Assembly: GCA_965225935.1 (NCBI GenBank)
Contig: CBDDCC010000003.1
Location: forward strand, 124,001-188,000
Length of the DNA stretch: 64,000 bases
From: CALJXB01 sp965225935
GTDB taxonomy: Bacteria > Pseudomonadota > Alphaproteobacteria > Kiloniellales > JAKSDN01
Reading direction: 5' to 3'
Every line of letters begins with the position of its first letter. Within the stretch, counting starts at the first letter, position 1. The notes under the pieces are model-generated. The model did not search any database and was not told the origin of the DNA. It saw only the letters and a list, made by a program, of their open reading frames with translations. This document shows positions 8,302 through 16,738 of this stretch, one piece after another. The translations under genes were made by a program, and so were the position numbers.

Positions 8302-9115
8302 TGCGTGCCAGGCTCGCGGCCCGGCTCTCGCGGTCCCCGGCCCGGCGGCTGGCGCGCAACTCGCCGGCCACCTCCACCACCCGGCCGATCACGATCAGCA
8401 CCGGCGCGTCGAGGTCGGCCTGCTGCACCTGGTCCGGCAGGGTCGCGAGCGTGCCCGTCAAGAGGCGCTCCTCGGAGAGGGTCCCGTTGGCGATGGCGGC
8501 GGCCGGCGTGTCGGCCGGCAAGCCCGCCTCGCTCAGGCGGCAGGCGATCTCCGCCAGATGGGCCAGGCCCATGTAGACAACCAAGGTCGTGTCCGGATCG
8601 GCCAGGCTCTGCCAGTTGAGGTCGAGGGGCCGGTCCTCGCGGCAGTGGCCGGTGACGAAACGCACCGAGGTGGCGAGCCCCCGGTGGGTCAGCGGAATGC
8701 CGGCACTGGCGCCGCAGCCCGAGGCCGCGGTCACGCCGGGCACGATCTCGCACGCGATGCCGTGCCGCGCCAGATGAAGCGCCTCCTCGCTGCCGCGGCC
8801 GAACACCAGAGGATCGCCGCCCTTGAGGCGCACCACCCGGTGGCCCGCCCTGGCCAGCTTCACCAGCAGCTCGTTGGTCTCGTCCTGGGGGTGCGGATGG
8901 TGGCCCAGCGCCTTGCCGGCGTAGATCCGCGCCGTGCCCGGCGGAATGAGATCGAGAATGGCCTGGGCGACGAGCCGGTCGTAGACCACCACCTCGGCCG
9001 CGCGCAGCAGGCGCAGGGCCTTCACCGTCAGGAGATCCGGATCGCCGGGCCCGGCGCCCACCAGATGAACGCTGGCGGCGCCGGGCCGGTCGCTTACACC
9101 TTCGAGTCGGGTCAC
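8294..9115 (-). CDS. nirE: NirE, uroporphyrinogen-III C-methyltransferase
   Basis: S-adenosylmethionine-dependent methyltransferase (273 residues) that makes precorrin-2 from uroporphyrinogen III, the first committed step to heme d1. It has the SUMT motifs HLVGAGPGDPDLLTVKALRL, VVRLKGGDPLVFGRGSEE and VVYMGLAHL. There is no CysG-type dehydrogenase/chelatase domain, as expected for NirE. The start is GTG at 9115, 33 bases after nirS. Confidence 0.93.
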   Translation of the reverse strand: MTRLEGVSDRPGAASVHLVGAGPGDPDLLTVKALRLLRAAEVVVYDRLVAQAILDLIPPGTARIYAGKALGHHPHPQDETNELLVKLARAGHRVVRLKGGDPLVFGRGSEEALHLARHGIACEIVPGVTAASGCGASAGIPLTHRGLATSVRFVTGHCREDRPLDLNWQSLADPDTTLVVYMGLAHLAEIACRLSEAGLPADTPAAAIANGTLSEERLLTGTLATLPDQVQQADLDAPVLIVIGRVVEVAGELRASRRAGDRESRAASLARNA

Positions 9116-9148
9116 GCGTTCGCCTCCCTAGCGGCGCAACCGTCCGGC

Positions 9149-10897
9149 TCAGTAGACGTCGTTCCGGGTGTTGTAGACGTTAAACTTACCCGTCGGCGTC
9201 ACCAGGCGTTCGTCGCGGATCACCGCCACCGGCTGGCGGGTCTTGTCGTCCACCACGACGATCGCCGACTCCTGATCCTTGGCATTCCAGACAGAGAACC
9301 AGATCTCGGTCCCCTGCTTGTTGTATTCGCCCTGGACCACGCGGCGAACGCCCTCGGTGATGCCGGACCACTCGCCGATGGGCAGCACCTCGTAGCCCGC
9401 GTCCAAATCGTCGACGTTGAAGACGGCGACCGAGGACGCGACCTCCGCCTCGGGATGGAGCGGCGTATCGACGTAGAGGTTCTTGGAGTTCGGGTGGGTC
9501 TTGACGAACAGCGAACCGCCACCCTGGCCCTCCAGGGTCTGGACGACCTTCCAGGCGTGGTCCGGATGCCCCTCGGGATCGGTGCCGATGAGCGATATGA
9601 TCTCGTCGCCCAGGTGGCTCGTGACCCAGACCGGTCCGTACTCGGGATGCACGATGTTCGCCCCGCGTCCCGGGTGCGGCTTCACTCCTCCCGACTCGAT
9701 GAGGGCCACCAGCTTGCCGTCCTTGGTGTCGACCACGGCGACCTTGTCACGGGCGTTGGCGGCCACCAGGAAGTAGCGTCCGGTCGAATCGAAGCCGCCG
9801 TCGTGCAGGAAGCGCTCGGCCTCGATCGCGGTGACCTTGAGGTTCTTGATGTCCTCGAAGTTCACCAGGAGGATGTGACCGGTCTCCTTGATGTTGACCA
9901 CGAACTCCGGGTTGTAGTGGGAGGCCACGATGGCGGCGACCCGCGGCTCGGGATGGAATTCCTGGGTGTCATAGGTCATGCCGCGCGTCGAGACGACCTT
10001 GAGCGGCTCCAGCGTGAAGCCGTCCATGATCACGTACTGGGGTGGCCAGTAGGAGCCGGCGATGGCGTACTTGTCCTCCCAGCCTTCCATCTTGGAGGTC
10101 TCGACCGAGCGCGCCTCCAGGCCGACCTTGATCTCGGCCACGGTCTGGGGCGGATCCATCCAGAGGTCGATCAGGTTGATCTTGGCGTCGCGTCCGATCG
10201 TGAAGAGGTAGCGTCCGGACGCCGACATGCGCGAGATGTGCACGGCATAGCCGGTGTCGAGTATCTGGACGATCTCCTTGCTGCCGCCGTCGATGATGGC
10301 GACCTGGCCGGTGTCACGTAGGGTTACCGAAAAGAGGTTGTCGAGATCCAGGTCGTTCTGCTTCTCGGTCGGGCGGTCGGCGACCGGCACCAGGACCTTC
10401 CAGGTCTCGGCGATCTCGGGCATGCCGAATTCCGGCGGCTGCGGCGGCTCGTTGAGCAGATAGCGGGTCATCAGGTCGACGTCGTCCTCGGTGAAATCGC
10501 CCGAGGTGCCCCAGTTGGGCATGCCGGCCGGCGAGCCGTAGTTGATGAAGGCGTGCAGGTAGTCGTAGCCCAGCTCGCGGGTCAGGTCCGTGGTCAGAGC
10601 CTTGCCTGTCGCGCCGTTGCGCAGCACGCCGTGACAGCCGGCGCAGCGCTCGAAGTAGATCTGCTTGGCGCGCGAGAACTCCGCTTCGGTCATGGTCGGC
10701 ACGCCGGGCACCTGGCCGGGCGCCTGCAGTTCCTCTTCCTGCAAGACGTCGAGGCTGGGTTCGTACTTCTCGCCTGGCGTGGTCTGGTGCTTCTTCAGGT
10801 CTTCGGCCGAGGGTTGCTCGGCGGCCTCTAGGGCGCTCACGCTGAGAGCCACCGCGGTCGCGGCGGCGAACAAGCCAGAAAGGACTCGCTGGGTCAT
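9149..10897 (-). CDS. nirS: NirS, cytochrome cd1 nitrite reductase
   Basis: Periplasmic NO-forming nitrite reductase, 582 residues. Order: signal peptide (about 1-26), an N-terminal arm, heme c domain with C85-A-G-C88-H89, then the eight-bladed d1 propeller. The propeller includes HISRMSASGRYLFTIGRDAK, FLHDGGFDSTGRYFLVAANA, GANIVHPEYGPVWVTSHLGD and VKTHPNSKNLYVDTP. The paired active-site histidines of the d1 domain are likely within the HDGG and VASHYNPE blocks. It is the first gene of the nir operon, with a DNR-type box centred about 65 bases upstream of its ATG. Confidence 0.97.
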   Translation of the reverse strand: MTQRVLSGLFAAATAVALSVSALEAAEQPSAEDLKKHQTTPGEKYEPSLDVLQEEELQAPGQVPGVPTMTEAEFSRAKQIYFERCAGCHGVLRNGATGKALTTDLTRELGYDYLHAFINYGSPAGMPNWGTSGDFTEDDVDLMTRYLLNEPPQPPEFGMPEIAETWKVLVPVADRPTEKQNDLDLDNLFSVTLRDTGQVAIIDGGSKEIVQILDTGYAVHISRMSASGRYLFTIGRDAKINLIDLWMDPPQTVAEIKVGLEARSVETSKMEGWEDKYAIAGSYWPPQYVIMDGFTLEPLKVVSTRGMTYDTQEFHPEPRVAAIVASHYNPEFVVNIKETGHILLVNFEDIKNLKVTAIEAERFLHDGGFDSTGRYFLVAANARDKVAVVDTKDGKLVALIESGGVKPHPGRGANIVHPEYGPVWVTSHLGDEIISLIGTDPEGHPDHAWKVVQTLEGQGGGSLFVKTHPNSKNLYVDTPLHPEAEVASSVAVFNVDDLDAGYEVLPIGEWSGITEGVRRVVQGEYNKQGTEIWFSVWNAKDQESAIVVVDDKTRQPVAVIRDERLVTPTGKFNVYNTRNDVY

Positions 10898-10955
10898 TTT
10901 GCACCTCTCCCATCAAACGTTGTGGGACCTTAGTTGGCTGCCCAGCCGCGGCACC

Positions 10956-10969
10956 TTGACCTAAGTCAA
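10956..10969. promoter_or_regulatory. FNR/DNR-type operator upstream of nirS
   Basis: Perfect dyad TTGACCTAAGTCAA, i.e. TTGAC-N4-GTCAA. The centre is about 65 bases from the nirS ATG, which suits an activator site near -41.5 of a short-leader promoter. This is the Crp/Fnr family half-site of the Dnr/NnrR group; the NO-responsive regulator at 20319-21074 is the likely ligand. Confidence 0.8.
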
Positions 10970-10995
10970 GCCAGCCGTCGGCGGGGCAACAAAAA

Positions 10996-11009
10996 TTGAG
11001 ATCCGTCAA
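10996..11009. promoter_or_regulatory. FNR/DNR-type operator upstream of nirI
   Basis: Imperfect dyad TTGAGATCCGTCAA, one mismatch from TTGAC-N4-GTCAA. Its centre is 40 bases from the nirS-side box and about 75 bases from the nirI ATG. The two boxes divide the 180-base divergent promoter, one facing each gene. Confidence 0.65.
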
Positions 11010-11077
11010 GGCAGCGTCCCGCCCGGCCGGCTAGCTTCGTCGCCGTTTCGAGGAGACGAGCGAACCGAGGGAGGGCT

Positions 11078-13270
11078 ATGGCCGCCTCCATCATCCGCGT
11101 CGTACGCCGTTGTTGCCGCCGGCACCGGCAGAAGGTCTGGCTGCCGCTGGCGCTCAGCTTGGCTCTGGCCTCCGCGGCGACCTGGTTCGGGACCGGCCCC
11201 GCTGTCTCTCAGGAAGCGGAGGCCTGGCCCGAGGCGGCGGCCCGCGCCGCCTTCCCCGCCGGAGAGGCCTTCGGCACGCCGGAGGGCCCGCCGCCAGCCG
11301 CGCCGGTCTACGTCGGCGGCAAGCTGGCGGGCTACGTCTTCTCCTCGCGCCAGGTGGTGCAGTCGACGGGCTATTCGGCCAAGCCGCTGGACCTCGTCGT
11401 CGGCCTCGACCTGGAGGGCCGCATCACCGGCGCCGTCGTCGCCGAGCATCACGAGCCGATCCTGGTGATCGGCGTTACCGACCGGGATCTGGAGGCCTTC
11501 GTCGGGCAGTACGCCGGGCGCGACATCCGCGATCCCATCGGCCTCGCGCCCGCGACCGGCCGCGACGGCGGGCTCGACGCCGTCTCCGGCGCCACCATCT
11601 CCTCCCTGGTCATGAACGACGCCATCGTGCGCTCGGCCCGGGCCGTGGCCGCCGGCCGCGGCCTCCTGGGAACCGCCGCCTCGGACCTGCGCTTCGCCGA
11701 GTTCGCTCCGGCCGGCTGGGTCGAACTGCTGGCCGAGGGCTCCCTGGTCGAGCTGCGCATCACCGTGGGCGAGGCGCGCCGGGCCATCGAGGCGCTGGGC
11801 GGCCGCCTGCTACCGGAGAACGTGCCCCTGCCCGACGACGGCACGACCCTGCTCGACCTCTTCGCCGGGCTCGCCAGCCCCTTGCGGGTCGGGCGCAACC
11901 TGCTGGGCGAGCGCGACTTCGCGCGCCTGACGGCGGCCGGCGCGGCGGGCGAACAGTTCCTCTTCGTCGGCGGCAGCGGCCTCTATTCCTTCAAAGGCCG
12001 CAACTACCGTCGCAGCGGCCTGTTCGACCGCATCCAGCTGGTGCAGGACAACCGCACAATCCGATTCAGCCGGGAGGATCAGGCGAGCTTCGAGGCGCTG
12101 GTGCTGGAGGACGCGCCGGATCTCAGGGAGGTCGCGGTCTTCCGTATCCGGCCCGAGACCGGCTTCGATCCGGCCAAGCCCTGGCGCCTGCAGGTCCTGG
12201 TGCAGGGCGTCGAGCAGGCCGGCGGCAGCCCGGTGGCGCTGTTCGAACTGCGCTATAGCCTGCCGGAACGCTACCTGGCGCCTGCTGCGTCGCAAGCCTT
12301 CGACGACGAACCCCTCTGGATTCAGAACTGGCGCCTGCGGGTGCCGGAGATCGCCGTGCTCGCCATCGGGCTCCTAGTGCTGACCCTGATCCTGGTGTTC
12401 CAGGACGCCCTCGCCAAGCGGCGGCACCTCTACGAGGGGCTGCGCGCCGGCTTCCTCGTCTTCACCCTGGTCTGGATCGGTTGGATCGCCGGCGCCCAGC
12501 TCTCGGTGGTCAACGTGCTGACCTTCAGCGACGCCGTCATGACCGACTTCCACTGGGAGTTCTTCCTGCTCGAGCCGCTGATCTTCATTCTCTGGGGCTA
12601 CGTGGCGGTCGCCATGATCTTCTGGGGGCGCGGCGTGTTCTGTGGCTGGCTCTGCCCCTTCGGCGCCCTGCAGGAGCTGCTGGCGAGGCTGGCGAGGCGC
12701 CTGCGCCTGCCGGAGTGGCGCCTGCCCTTCGGCCTGCACGAGCGCCTCTGGCCCATCAAGTACCTGGCCTTCCTCGCCCTCTTCGCCCTCTTCCTCTACG
12801 ATCCGACGAGCGCGCTGAAGGGCGCCGAGGTCGAGCCCTTCAAGACCGCCATCGTGTTCGGCTTCGATAGGGCCTGGCCCTTCGTGCTCTACGCCGTCGT
12901 GCTCCTCGTGGCGGGCCTCTTCGTGACGCGCTTCTACTGCCGCTATCTCTGCCCGCTCGGGGGCGCGCTCGCCCTGCCGGCGCGTATCCGCATGTTCGAG
13001 TGGCTGAAGCGGCGCTGGCAGTGCGGCACGCCCTGCCGCATCTGCGCTATCACCTGTCCCGTCCAGGCCATCCACCCGGAGGGCAAGATCAATCCCAACG
13101 AATGCATCCACTGCCTGACCTGCCAGGTGAACTATCACGATGCCGGACTCTGCCCGCCGCTGCTGGAACGCCAGCGGCGGCGCGAGCGGGCCCGCGCGGC
13201 CGCGCCCAGCGCACGCTCCGGGCCGTCGATCCGCGACGCCTCCCGGGAGGGTGCCAGCCCCGAGCCATGA
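11078..13270 (+). CDS. nirI: NirI, NosR-type membrane flavo-iron-sulfur protein
   Basis: 730-residue NosR/NirI family protein. Order: signal anchor (about 20-45), periplasmic FMN-binding domain with DAVSGATISS (about 168-176; the residue after Ile is the expected flavinylation Ser), transmembrane segments from about residue 420, two CGWLCPFGA / CRYLCPLGG type cysteine motifs, and a C-terminal pair of 4Fe-4S motifs (CRICAITCPVQAI, CIHCLTCQVNYHD). NirI is needed for nirS expression or electron supply in Paracoccus; NosR plays the same part for nosZ. Its position divergent from nirS makes NirI the better name. The flavin would be attached by NirX (1-614). Confidence 0.9.
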   Translation: MAASIIRVVRRCCRRHRQKVWLPLALSLALASAATWFGTGPAVSQEAEAWPEAAARAAFPAGEAFGTPEGPPPAAPVYVGGKLAGYVFSSRQVVQSTGYSAKPLDLVVGLDLEGRITGAVVAEHHEPILVIGVTDRDLEAFVGQYAGRDIRDPIGLAPATGRDGGLDAVSGATISSLVMNDAIVRSARAVAAGRGLLGTAASDLRFAEFAPAGWVELLAEGSLVELRITVGEARRAIEALGGRLLPENVPLPDDGTTLLDLFAGLASPLRVGRNLLGERDFARLTAAGAAGEQFLFVGGSGLYSFKGRNYRRSGLFDRIQLVQDNRTIRFSREDQASFEALVLEDAPDLREVAVFRIRPETGFDPAKPWRLQVLVQGVEQAGGSPVALFELRYSLPERYLAPAASQAFDDEPLWIQNWRLRVPEIAVLAIGLLVLTLILVFQDALAKRRHLYEGLRAGFLVFTLVWIGWIAGAQLSVVNVLTFSDAVMTDFHWEFFLLEPLIFILWGYVAVAMIFWGRGVFCGWLCPFGALQELLARLARRLRLPEWRLPFGLHERLWPIKYLAFLALFALFLYDPTSALKGAEVEPFKTAIVFGFDRAWPFVLYAVVLLVAGLFVTRFYCRYLCPLGGALALPARIRMFEWLKRRWQCGTPCRICAITCPVQAIHPEGKINPNECIHCLTCQVNYHDAGLCPPLLERQRRRERARAAAPSARSGPSIRDASREGASPEP

Positions 13271-13292
13271 GGAGCGGAGCCGCGCGCCGGGA

Positions 13293-13715
13293 TCAGATCT
13301 CGCCGTGGCTCAGGTCGTCCACGTCCAGCTTGCTGTGCAGGCGGGCGTCGTGGGTGGCGAAGTGGTCGGTGAACCAACTCTGCAGCTTGGCGGCGAGGGC
13401 CTCGGTCGCGTTCTCGAAGTCGCCCGCCGCGTGCTCGTCCATGATCTCGCGGATCTCGTCCAGCAGGTCCTCGTGGGCTGCCTTGTGATCCCGGTACTGG
13501 TCGTAGGACTTCTCCCGCATGATCCGCTCTTCGAGGGCGAAGTGGGCGGAGATGCGGGCGTAGACCTCGCCCAGGAAGGCGTCCATGGCCTCCTCGCCGG
13601 CCTGGCCCCGCAGGCCTTCGTAGAGGTCGTTGAGCAGGGCGATCATTTCCTGGTGCTCGTAGTCGACCGAGGGGATCCCAAGGCGGTAGGACTCCTTCCA
13701 TTCGATCCAGCTCAT
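13293..13715 (-). CDS. Bacteriohemerythrin
   Basis: Single-domain hemerythrin, 140 residues from the ATG at 13715, which has a strong ribosome site (GGAGGTT, 3 bases before the ATG). The frame stays open upstream, but this start fits the family. All seven di-iron ligands are visible: H21, H58, E62, H77, H81, H118 and D123. It binds O2 and possibly NO reversibly. It is last in the NO-reductase-like operon and convergent with nirI, so an O2 or NO buffering or delivery role for that enzyme is a reasonable inference. Confidence 0.92.
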   Translation of the reverse strand: MSWIEWKESYRLGIPSVDYEHQEMIALLNDLYEGLRGQAGEEAMDAFLGEVYARISAHFALEERIMREKSYDQYRDHKAAHEDLLDEIREIMDEHAAGDFENATEALAAKLQSWFTDHFATHDARLHSKLDVDDLSHGEI

Positions 13716-13756
13716 CGCAACCTCCCTCGCGGCGTCGGCGGTACCGCGCTCACGCC

Positions 13757-14278
13757 TCAAGGCCGCCCGGCCGCCTGGTCGAACAGGAAGCCGCCGAACT
13801 CGCCGCGGAAGTCCACCACGAAGCTCTCGCCGGGCGCCAGATCGACCGTGGCGCCACGCTCGTAGTCGAAGCCCTCGGAACGGGCGCTGTCGCGCAGTCG
13901 GGCGACCAGCTCGTAGCGGCCCGGCGCCACGCTGAAGCGCTCGTGGACCTGGGCGGCGCCGTCGCTCGACAGGCCGGTGGGCGCGACGCCGGCGGCGAAG
14001 ATGGCCTCGCCGCCGAGCAGCAGCTCCACGTAGAGCGGCAACCGCTCGCGGCCGCAGACCTCGCTGCGGCGCATGTTGGCCGCGATCTCGGCGATCTCCT
14101 CCCGGGTCAGCTTGCGGCAGGGCACAGCCCGCTCGCCCACGTGGGAGAAGCTGAGGACGATCTGAGCCTGGTCCTCCGGGAAGTAGTCGTAGGCCGGGCG
14201 GGTCGAGAAGTAGCCCAGCAGCAGGGCGATGGCGCCATAGACGACGACCTGGCCGAGGTATGCGAGCGGCCTAGCCAT
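13757..14278 (-). CDS. Unknown membrane-anchored protein of the NO-reductase-like operon
   Basis: I do not recognise the family. The ATG at 14278 overlaps the stop of the cytochrome b/ferredoxin fusion gene, indicating coupling. The 173-residue product has one N-terminal transmembrane helix (about 6-25) and a periplasmic-looking domain with two cysteines (in AVPCRKLT and SEVCGRERL). The C-terminal half (GRYELVARLRDSARSEGFDY, then LAPGESFVVDFRGEFGGFLF) looks like a beta sandwich. It may be an assembly factor or an accessory subunit. Confidence 0.8.
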   Translation of the reverse strand: MARPLAYLGQVVVYGAIALLLGYFSTRPAYDYFPEDQAQIVLSFSHVGERAVPCRKLTREEIAEIAANMRRSEVCGRERLPLYVELLLGGEAIFAAGVAPTGLSSDGAAQVHERFSVAPGRYELVARLRDSARSEGFDYERGATVDLAPGESFVVDFRGEFGGFLFDQAAGRP

Positions 14279-15869
14279 GGCTCTCCGCCGCCTCCAGCCG
14301 GTCTTGATCGCCGCCCGGCACCGCCTCCCGCGTCCCGCCCGCGCCGAGCCGCTCCAGATCCCGCGCGAAGGATGCGATGGCAGCCCGCAGGCGCCGCCCC
14401 TCCCGCGCCGAGGCCCAGACCACGCGCAGGCGCTCGCGGGGCACGCGCTTGCGCAGGTAGGGGTCGCGCTCTCTGGCGATGCGCTGCTCGGTCCACTGGG
14501 TGCCGTAGCGGAACTCGCAAGTGCCGTCCCGGCAGCCGGTGACCACCACGCCGTCGGCGAGATCGCGGCTGAGGGCGTAGTCGATGAATGAGGGCGGCAG
14601 CGCCGCGATGCAGGGCAGCTGCACGACCGCGGCGCCGCTGGCTTCGAGGGCCTTGGCAGGCACGCCATAGGCGCAGCCGAAGACCGCGATGCGCGGCGGC
14701 CCGCCGGCGGCGGCGCAGGACTGCCGCAGCGTGTCGCGCAGGCTCTCTATGGTCTGGTCGGGCAGCTCGATCCCCGAGACCAGCTCCGCCCTGCGCCGGA
14801 AGGGCGTGGCCGGCGGGCAGGCCCCGGCGCAGATGCCGCAGCTCACGCAGAGCGCGGGATCGACGACCGCCTCTTGCTCGAAGGGCAGCTTGTCGCTCCG
14901 CGGGCGCATGAGGATCGCCTGGTAGGGACAGTCGTCGGCGCAGCGCCCGCAGCCGTTGCAGTGCTCCAGATGGACCTCGGCCGGCCGCGGCCGCCAGCGC
15001 GGCGGCAGCCAGGGCAGCACGACCAGAACCACGGTGACGGTGAGCGCCAGTGCCCAGACCCCGCCGTCGCCCAGGATGTCCATCAGGGGATAGGCGGCCA
15101 GGTAGTACCAGTCGAGCTGCAGGCGCGTCGGGACGCTGGCAAGGTCGGCTGGCGCGTGGCTCACCGCCGGCTCCACGAAGGACAGCACCAGCAGCATGGC
15201 GAAAGTGCCGACGGCGAGGCCCCGGTTGGGATTGATGGCCGGCTTGGTGATGCGCTGGAGATGGATCCAGAGCGCCAGCAGGGCCAGCAGCGGCACAACG
15301 ATGTGGATGAACATGAGCAGGGTGAAGAAGCGGTCGTCCAGCGTGAGCGGCGAGAGGAAGTTGCGGGCGATCGGCTCGCCGAAGATGCCGAGCCAGTCGA
15401 ACCACTCCGCGGTCTCGACCGCGATGTACTGGGCGAGCCGGTCCCAGACCAGCCAGTAGCCCGTGATGCCCGAGATGATGATCAGCCCGGCGATGGGCAC
15501 GCCGGTCACCCAGGTGAACCATCGCGGGCCCTTGAGGCGCCCGAAGGCGAACTCGCGCACGATGTGGACGGCCATCATCAGCACCAGACCGTCGGAGGCG
15601 TAGCGGTGCAGGCTGCGCAGCACCCCGCCCAGATACCACTGGCCGTGGGTCAGGGCCTCGACGGAATCGTAGGCCTCGGTCGTACCGGTGTCGAAGAAGA
15701 TGTAGAGATAGATGCCGCTGACCGCGACGATCCAGTAGTAGAAGAAGCCGAGCGCGCCGAGCTGGTAGATCGGGTTCCAGCGGGCGCCGAAGAGCGTGTC
15801 GAGGCGCGCCTCGAGCCAGAGGAACATGGCCACCAGCGGCCGCCGGATCGGGCCGGGTTCCGCCTCCAT
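14271..15869 (-). CDS. Cytochrome b / 2x[4Fe-4S] ferredoxin / MvhD-like fusion protein
   Basis: 532-residue three-module protein. Residues 35-290 form a cytochrome b N-terminal-type membrane domain with two bis-His pairs (H88/H102 and H189/H203) for two b hemes. Residues 300-352 hold two ferredoxin motifs (C304-x2-C307-x2-C310-x3-C314 and C341-x2-C344-x2-C347-x3-C351). Residues about 380-500 match the MvhD/FlpD hydrogenase iron-sulfur subunit fold, with FGCAYGVPAK, QLPCIAAL and VVTGCRDGTCEFRYG. ATG at 15869 is 27 bases after the SCO gene. It probably moves electrons between the quinone pool and a soluble or CuA partner; the direction is unknown. The frame upstream of 15869 is a shadow of SCO. 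Confidence 0.85.
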   Translation of the reverse strand: MEAEPGPIRRPLVAMFLWLEARLDTLFGARWNPIYQLGALGFFYYWIVAVSGIYLYIFFDTGTTEAYDSVEALTHGQWYLGGVLRSLHRYASDGLVLMMAVHIVREFAFGRLKGPRWFTWVTGVPIAGLIIISGITGYWLVWDRLAQYIAVETAEWFDWLGIFGEPIARNFLSPLTLDDRFFTLLMFIHIVVPLLALLALWIHLQRITKPAINPNRGLAVGTFAMLLVLSFVEPAVSHAPADLASVPTRLQLDWYYLAAYPLMDILGDGGVWALALTVTVVLVVLPWLPPRWRPRPAEVHLEHCNGCGRCADDCPYQAILMRPRSDKLPFEQEAVVDPALCVSCGICAGACPPATPFRRRAELVSGIELPDQTIESLRDTLRQSCAAAGGPPRIAVFGCAYGVPAKALEASGAAVVQLPCIAALPPSFIDYALSRDLADGVVVTGCRDGTCEFRYGTQWTEQRIARERDPYLRKRVPRERLRVVWASAREGRRLRAAIASFARDLERLGAGGTREAVPGGDQDRLEAAESHG

Positions 15870-15895
15870 CGCGGCGTCGGCCGCGCTCGGCGCCC

Positions 15896-16729
15896 TCACG
15901 CGGGCCGGCCCGGCGGGCGGCGGCTGTTGAAGAGCGCCCGGATCAGCACGGCGGCGAGGCCCAGCAGCGCGAAGCCGCCCACGGCGAGGGAGATGACGAA
16001 GGAGTAGTCGAAGGCATAGCGCCCGCTGCGGGCGTCGAAGAAGGTGCAGAAAAGCCGCACCCGCTCGACCGCCGCCTGGAGATCGAAGAGGCCGCCAGGC
16101 TGGTCGAGGAGCAGCTGCTTCATCGGCTCGACCAGCGCCGGCGCCTCGAAACCGCTGCCGTAGACCTGAGCGAAGACCCGGCCCTCGGGATCGACGACAC
16201 TGACCTGGGCGATATGGTCGAAGCCCCGGGGCGAAGCGACCCGCTGGAAACCCAGATCTTCGATCAGGCCGTCCACGTCGGCCCGGTCGCCGCTCAGGAA
16301 GCGCCAATTCGGCAGGTCGACGCCCAGGCCGTGAGCAAAGGCCCGCATGCGTTCCGGGCTGTCGGCCGCGCTGTCGAAGCCGACGGTGACGACCGCGAAG
16401 CTGTCGGGTCCGAGCCCGTCGTGAGCCACCTCGACGGCCTCGGCCAGGCTGCGCACGATGAGGGGGCAGGACTCGCTGCAGGCGGTGAAGACCAGCGACA
16501 CGACGAGGGGCTTCCCCAGGTAGTCGCTCAGGCGCACCTCGCGGCCGTCCACGTCGCGGAACCGCCGGTCGCCGAGGGCTCGGCCGACCGCCGCCTGGCT
16601 CCGGGCGATGGCCGCCTCAGGGTCCGACAGCGGATCGGGCTGGGAGGCGCCGGTATCCTGGCCAAGGGCCAGGCTCGGCGCGAGCAGCAGCAGGGCGGCC
16701 CCCGCGAGACCCTGGAGGAGGCGCACCAC
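15896..16729 (-). CDS. SCO-family copper chaperone (thioredoxin fold)
   Basis: 277-residue SCO1/SenC/PrrC protein for metallation of the CuA centre of subunit II. It has a signal peptide (about 1-23), the copper motif C84-S-E-S-C88 and the matching His in GFDHIAQVSVVDPEGR. Unlike most SCO proteins it carries a C-terminal transmembrane helix (SFVISLAVGGFALLGLAAV) and a basic tail. It starts 9 bases after the ctaB stop, so it is in the same operon. Confidence 0.92.
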   Translation of the reverse strand: MVRLLQGLAGAALLLLAPSLALGQDTGASQPDPLSDPEAAIARSQAAVGRALGDRRFRDVDGREVRLSDYLGKPLVVSLVFTACSESCPLIVRSLAEAVEVAHDGLGPDSFAVVTVGFDSAADSPERMRAFAHGLGVDLPNWRFLSGDRADVDGLIEDLGFQRVASPRGFDHIAQVSVVDPEGRVFAQVYGSGFEAPALVEPMKQLLLDQPGGLFDLQAAVERVRLFCTFFDARSGRYAFDYSFVISLAVGGFALLGLAAVLIRALFNSRRPPGRPA

Positions 16730-16738
16730 GGCGGGCCC

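Noticed and set aside
7031..10321. A 1096-codon open frame on the plus strand opposite nirF, nirC, nirE and nirS.
   Set aside because: It is a mirror of high-GC genes on the other strand; no family resemblance, and the minus-strand genes are certain.
13716..13760. Longer start for the hemerythrin (ATG-like start at 13760).
   Set aside because: The start at 13715 has a strong ribosome site and matches the family N-terminus.
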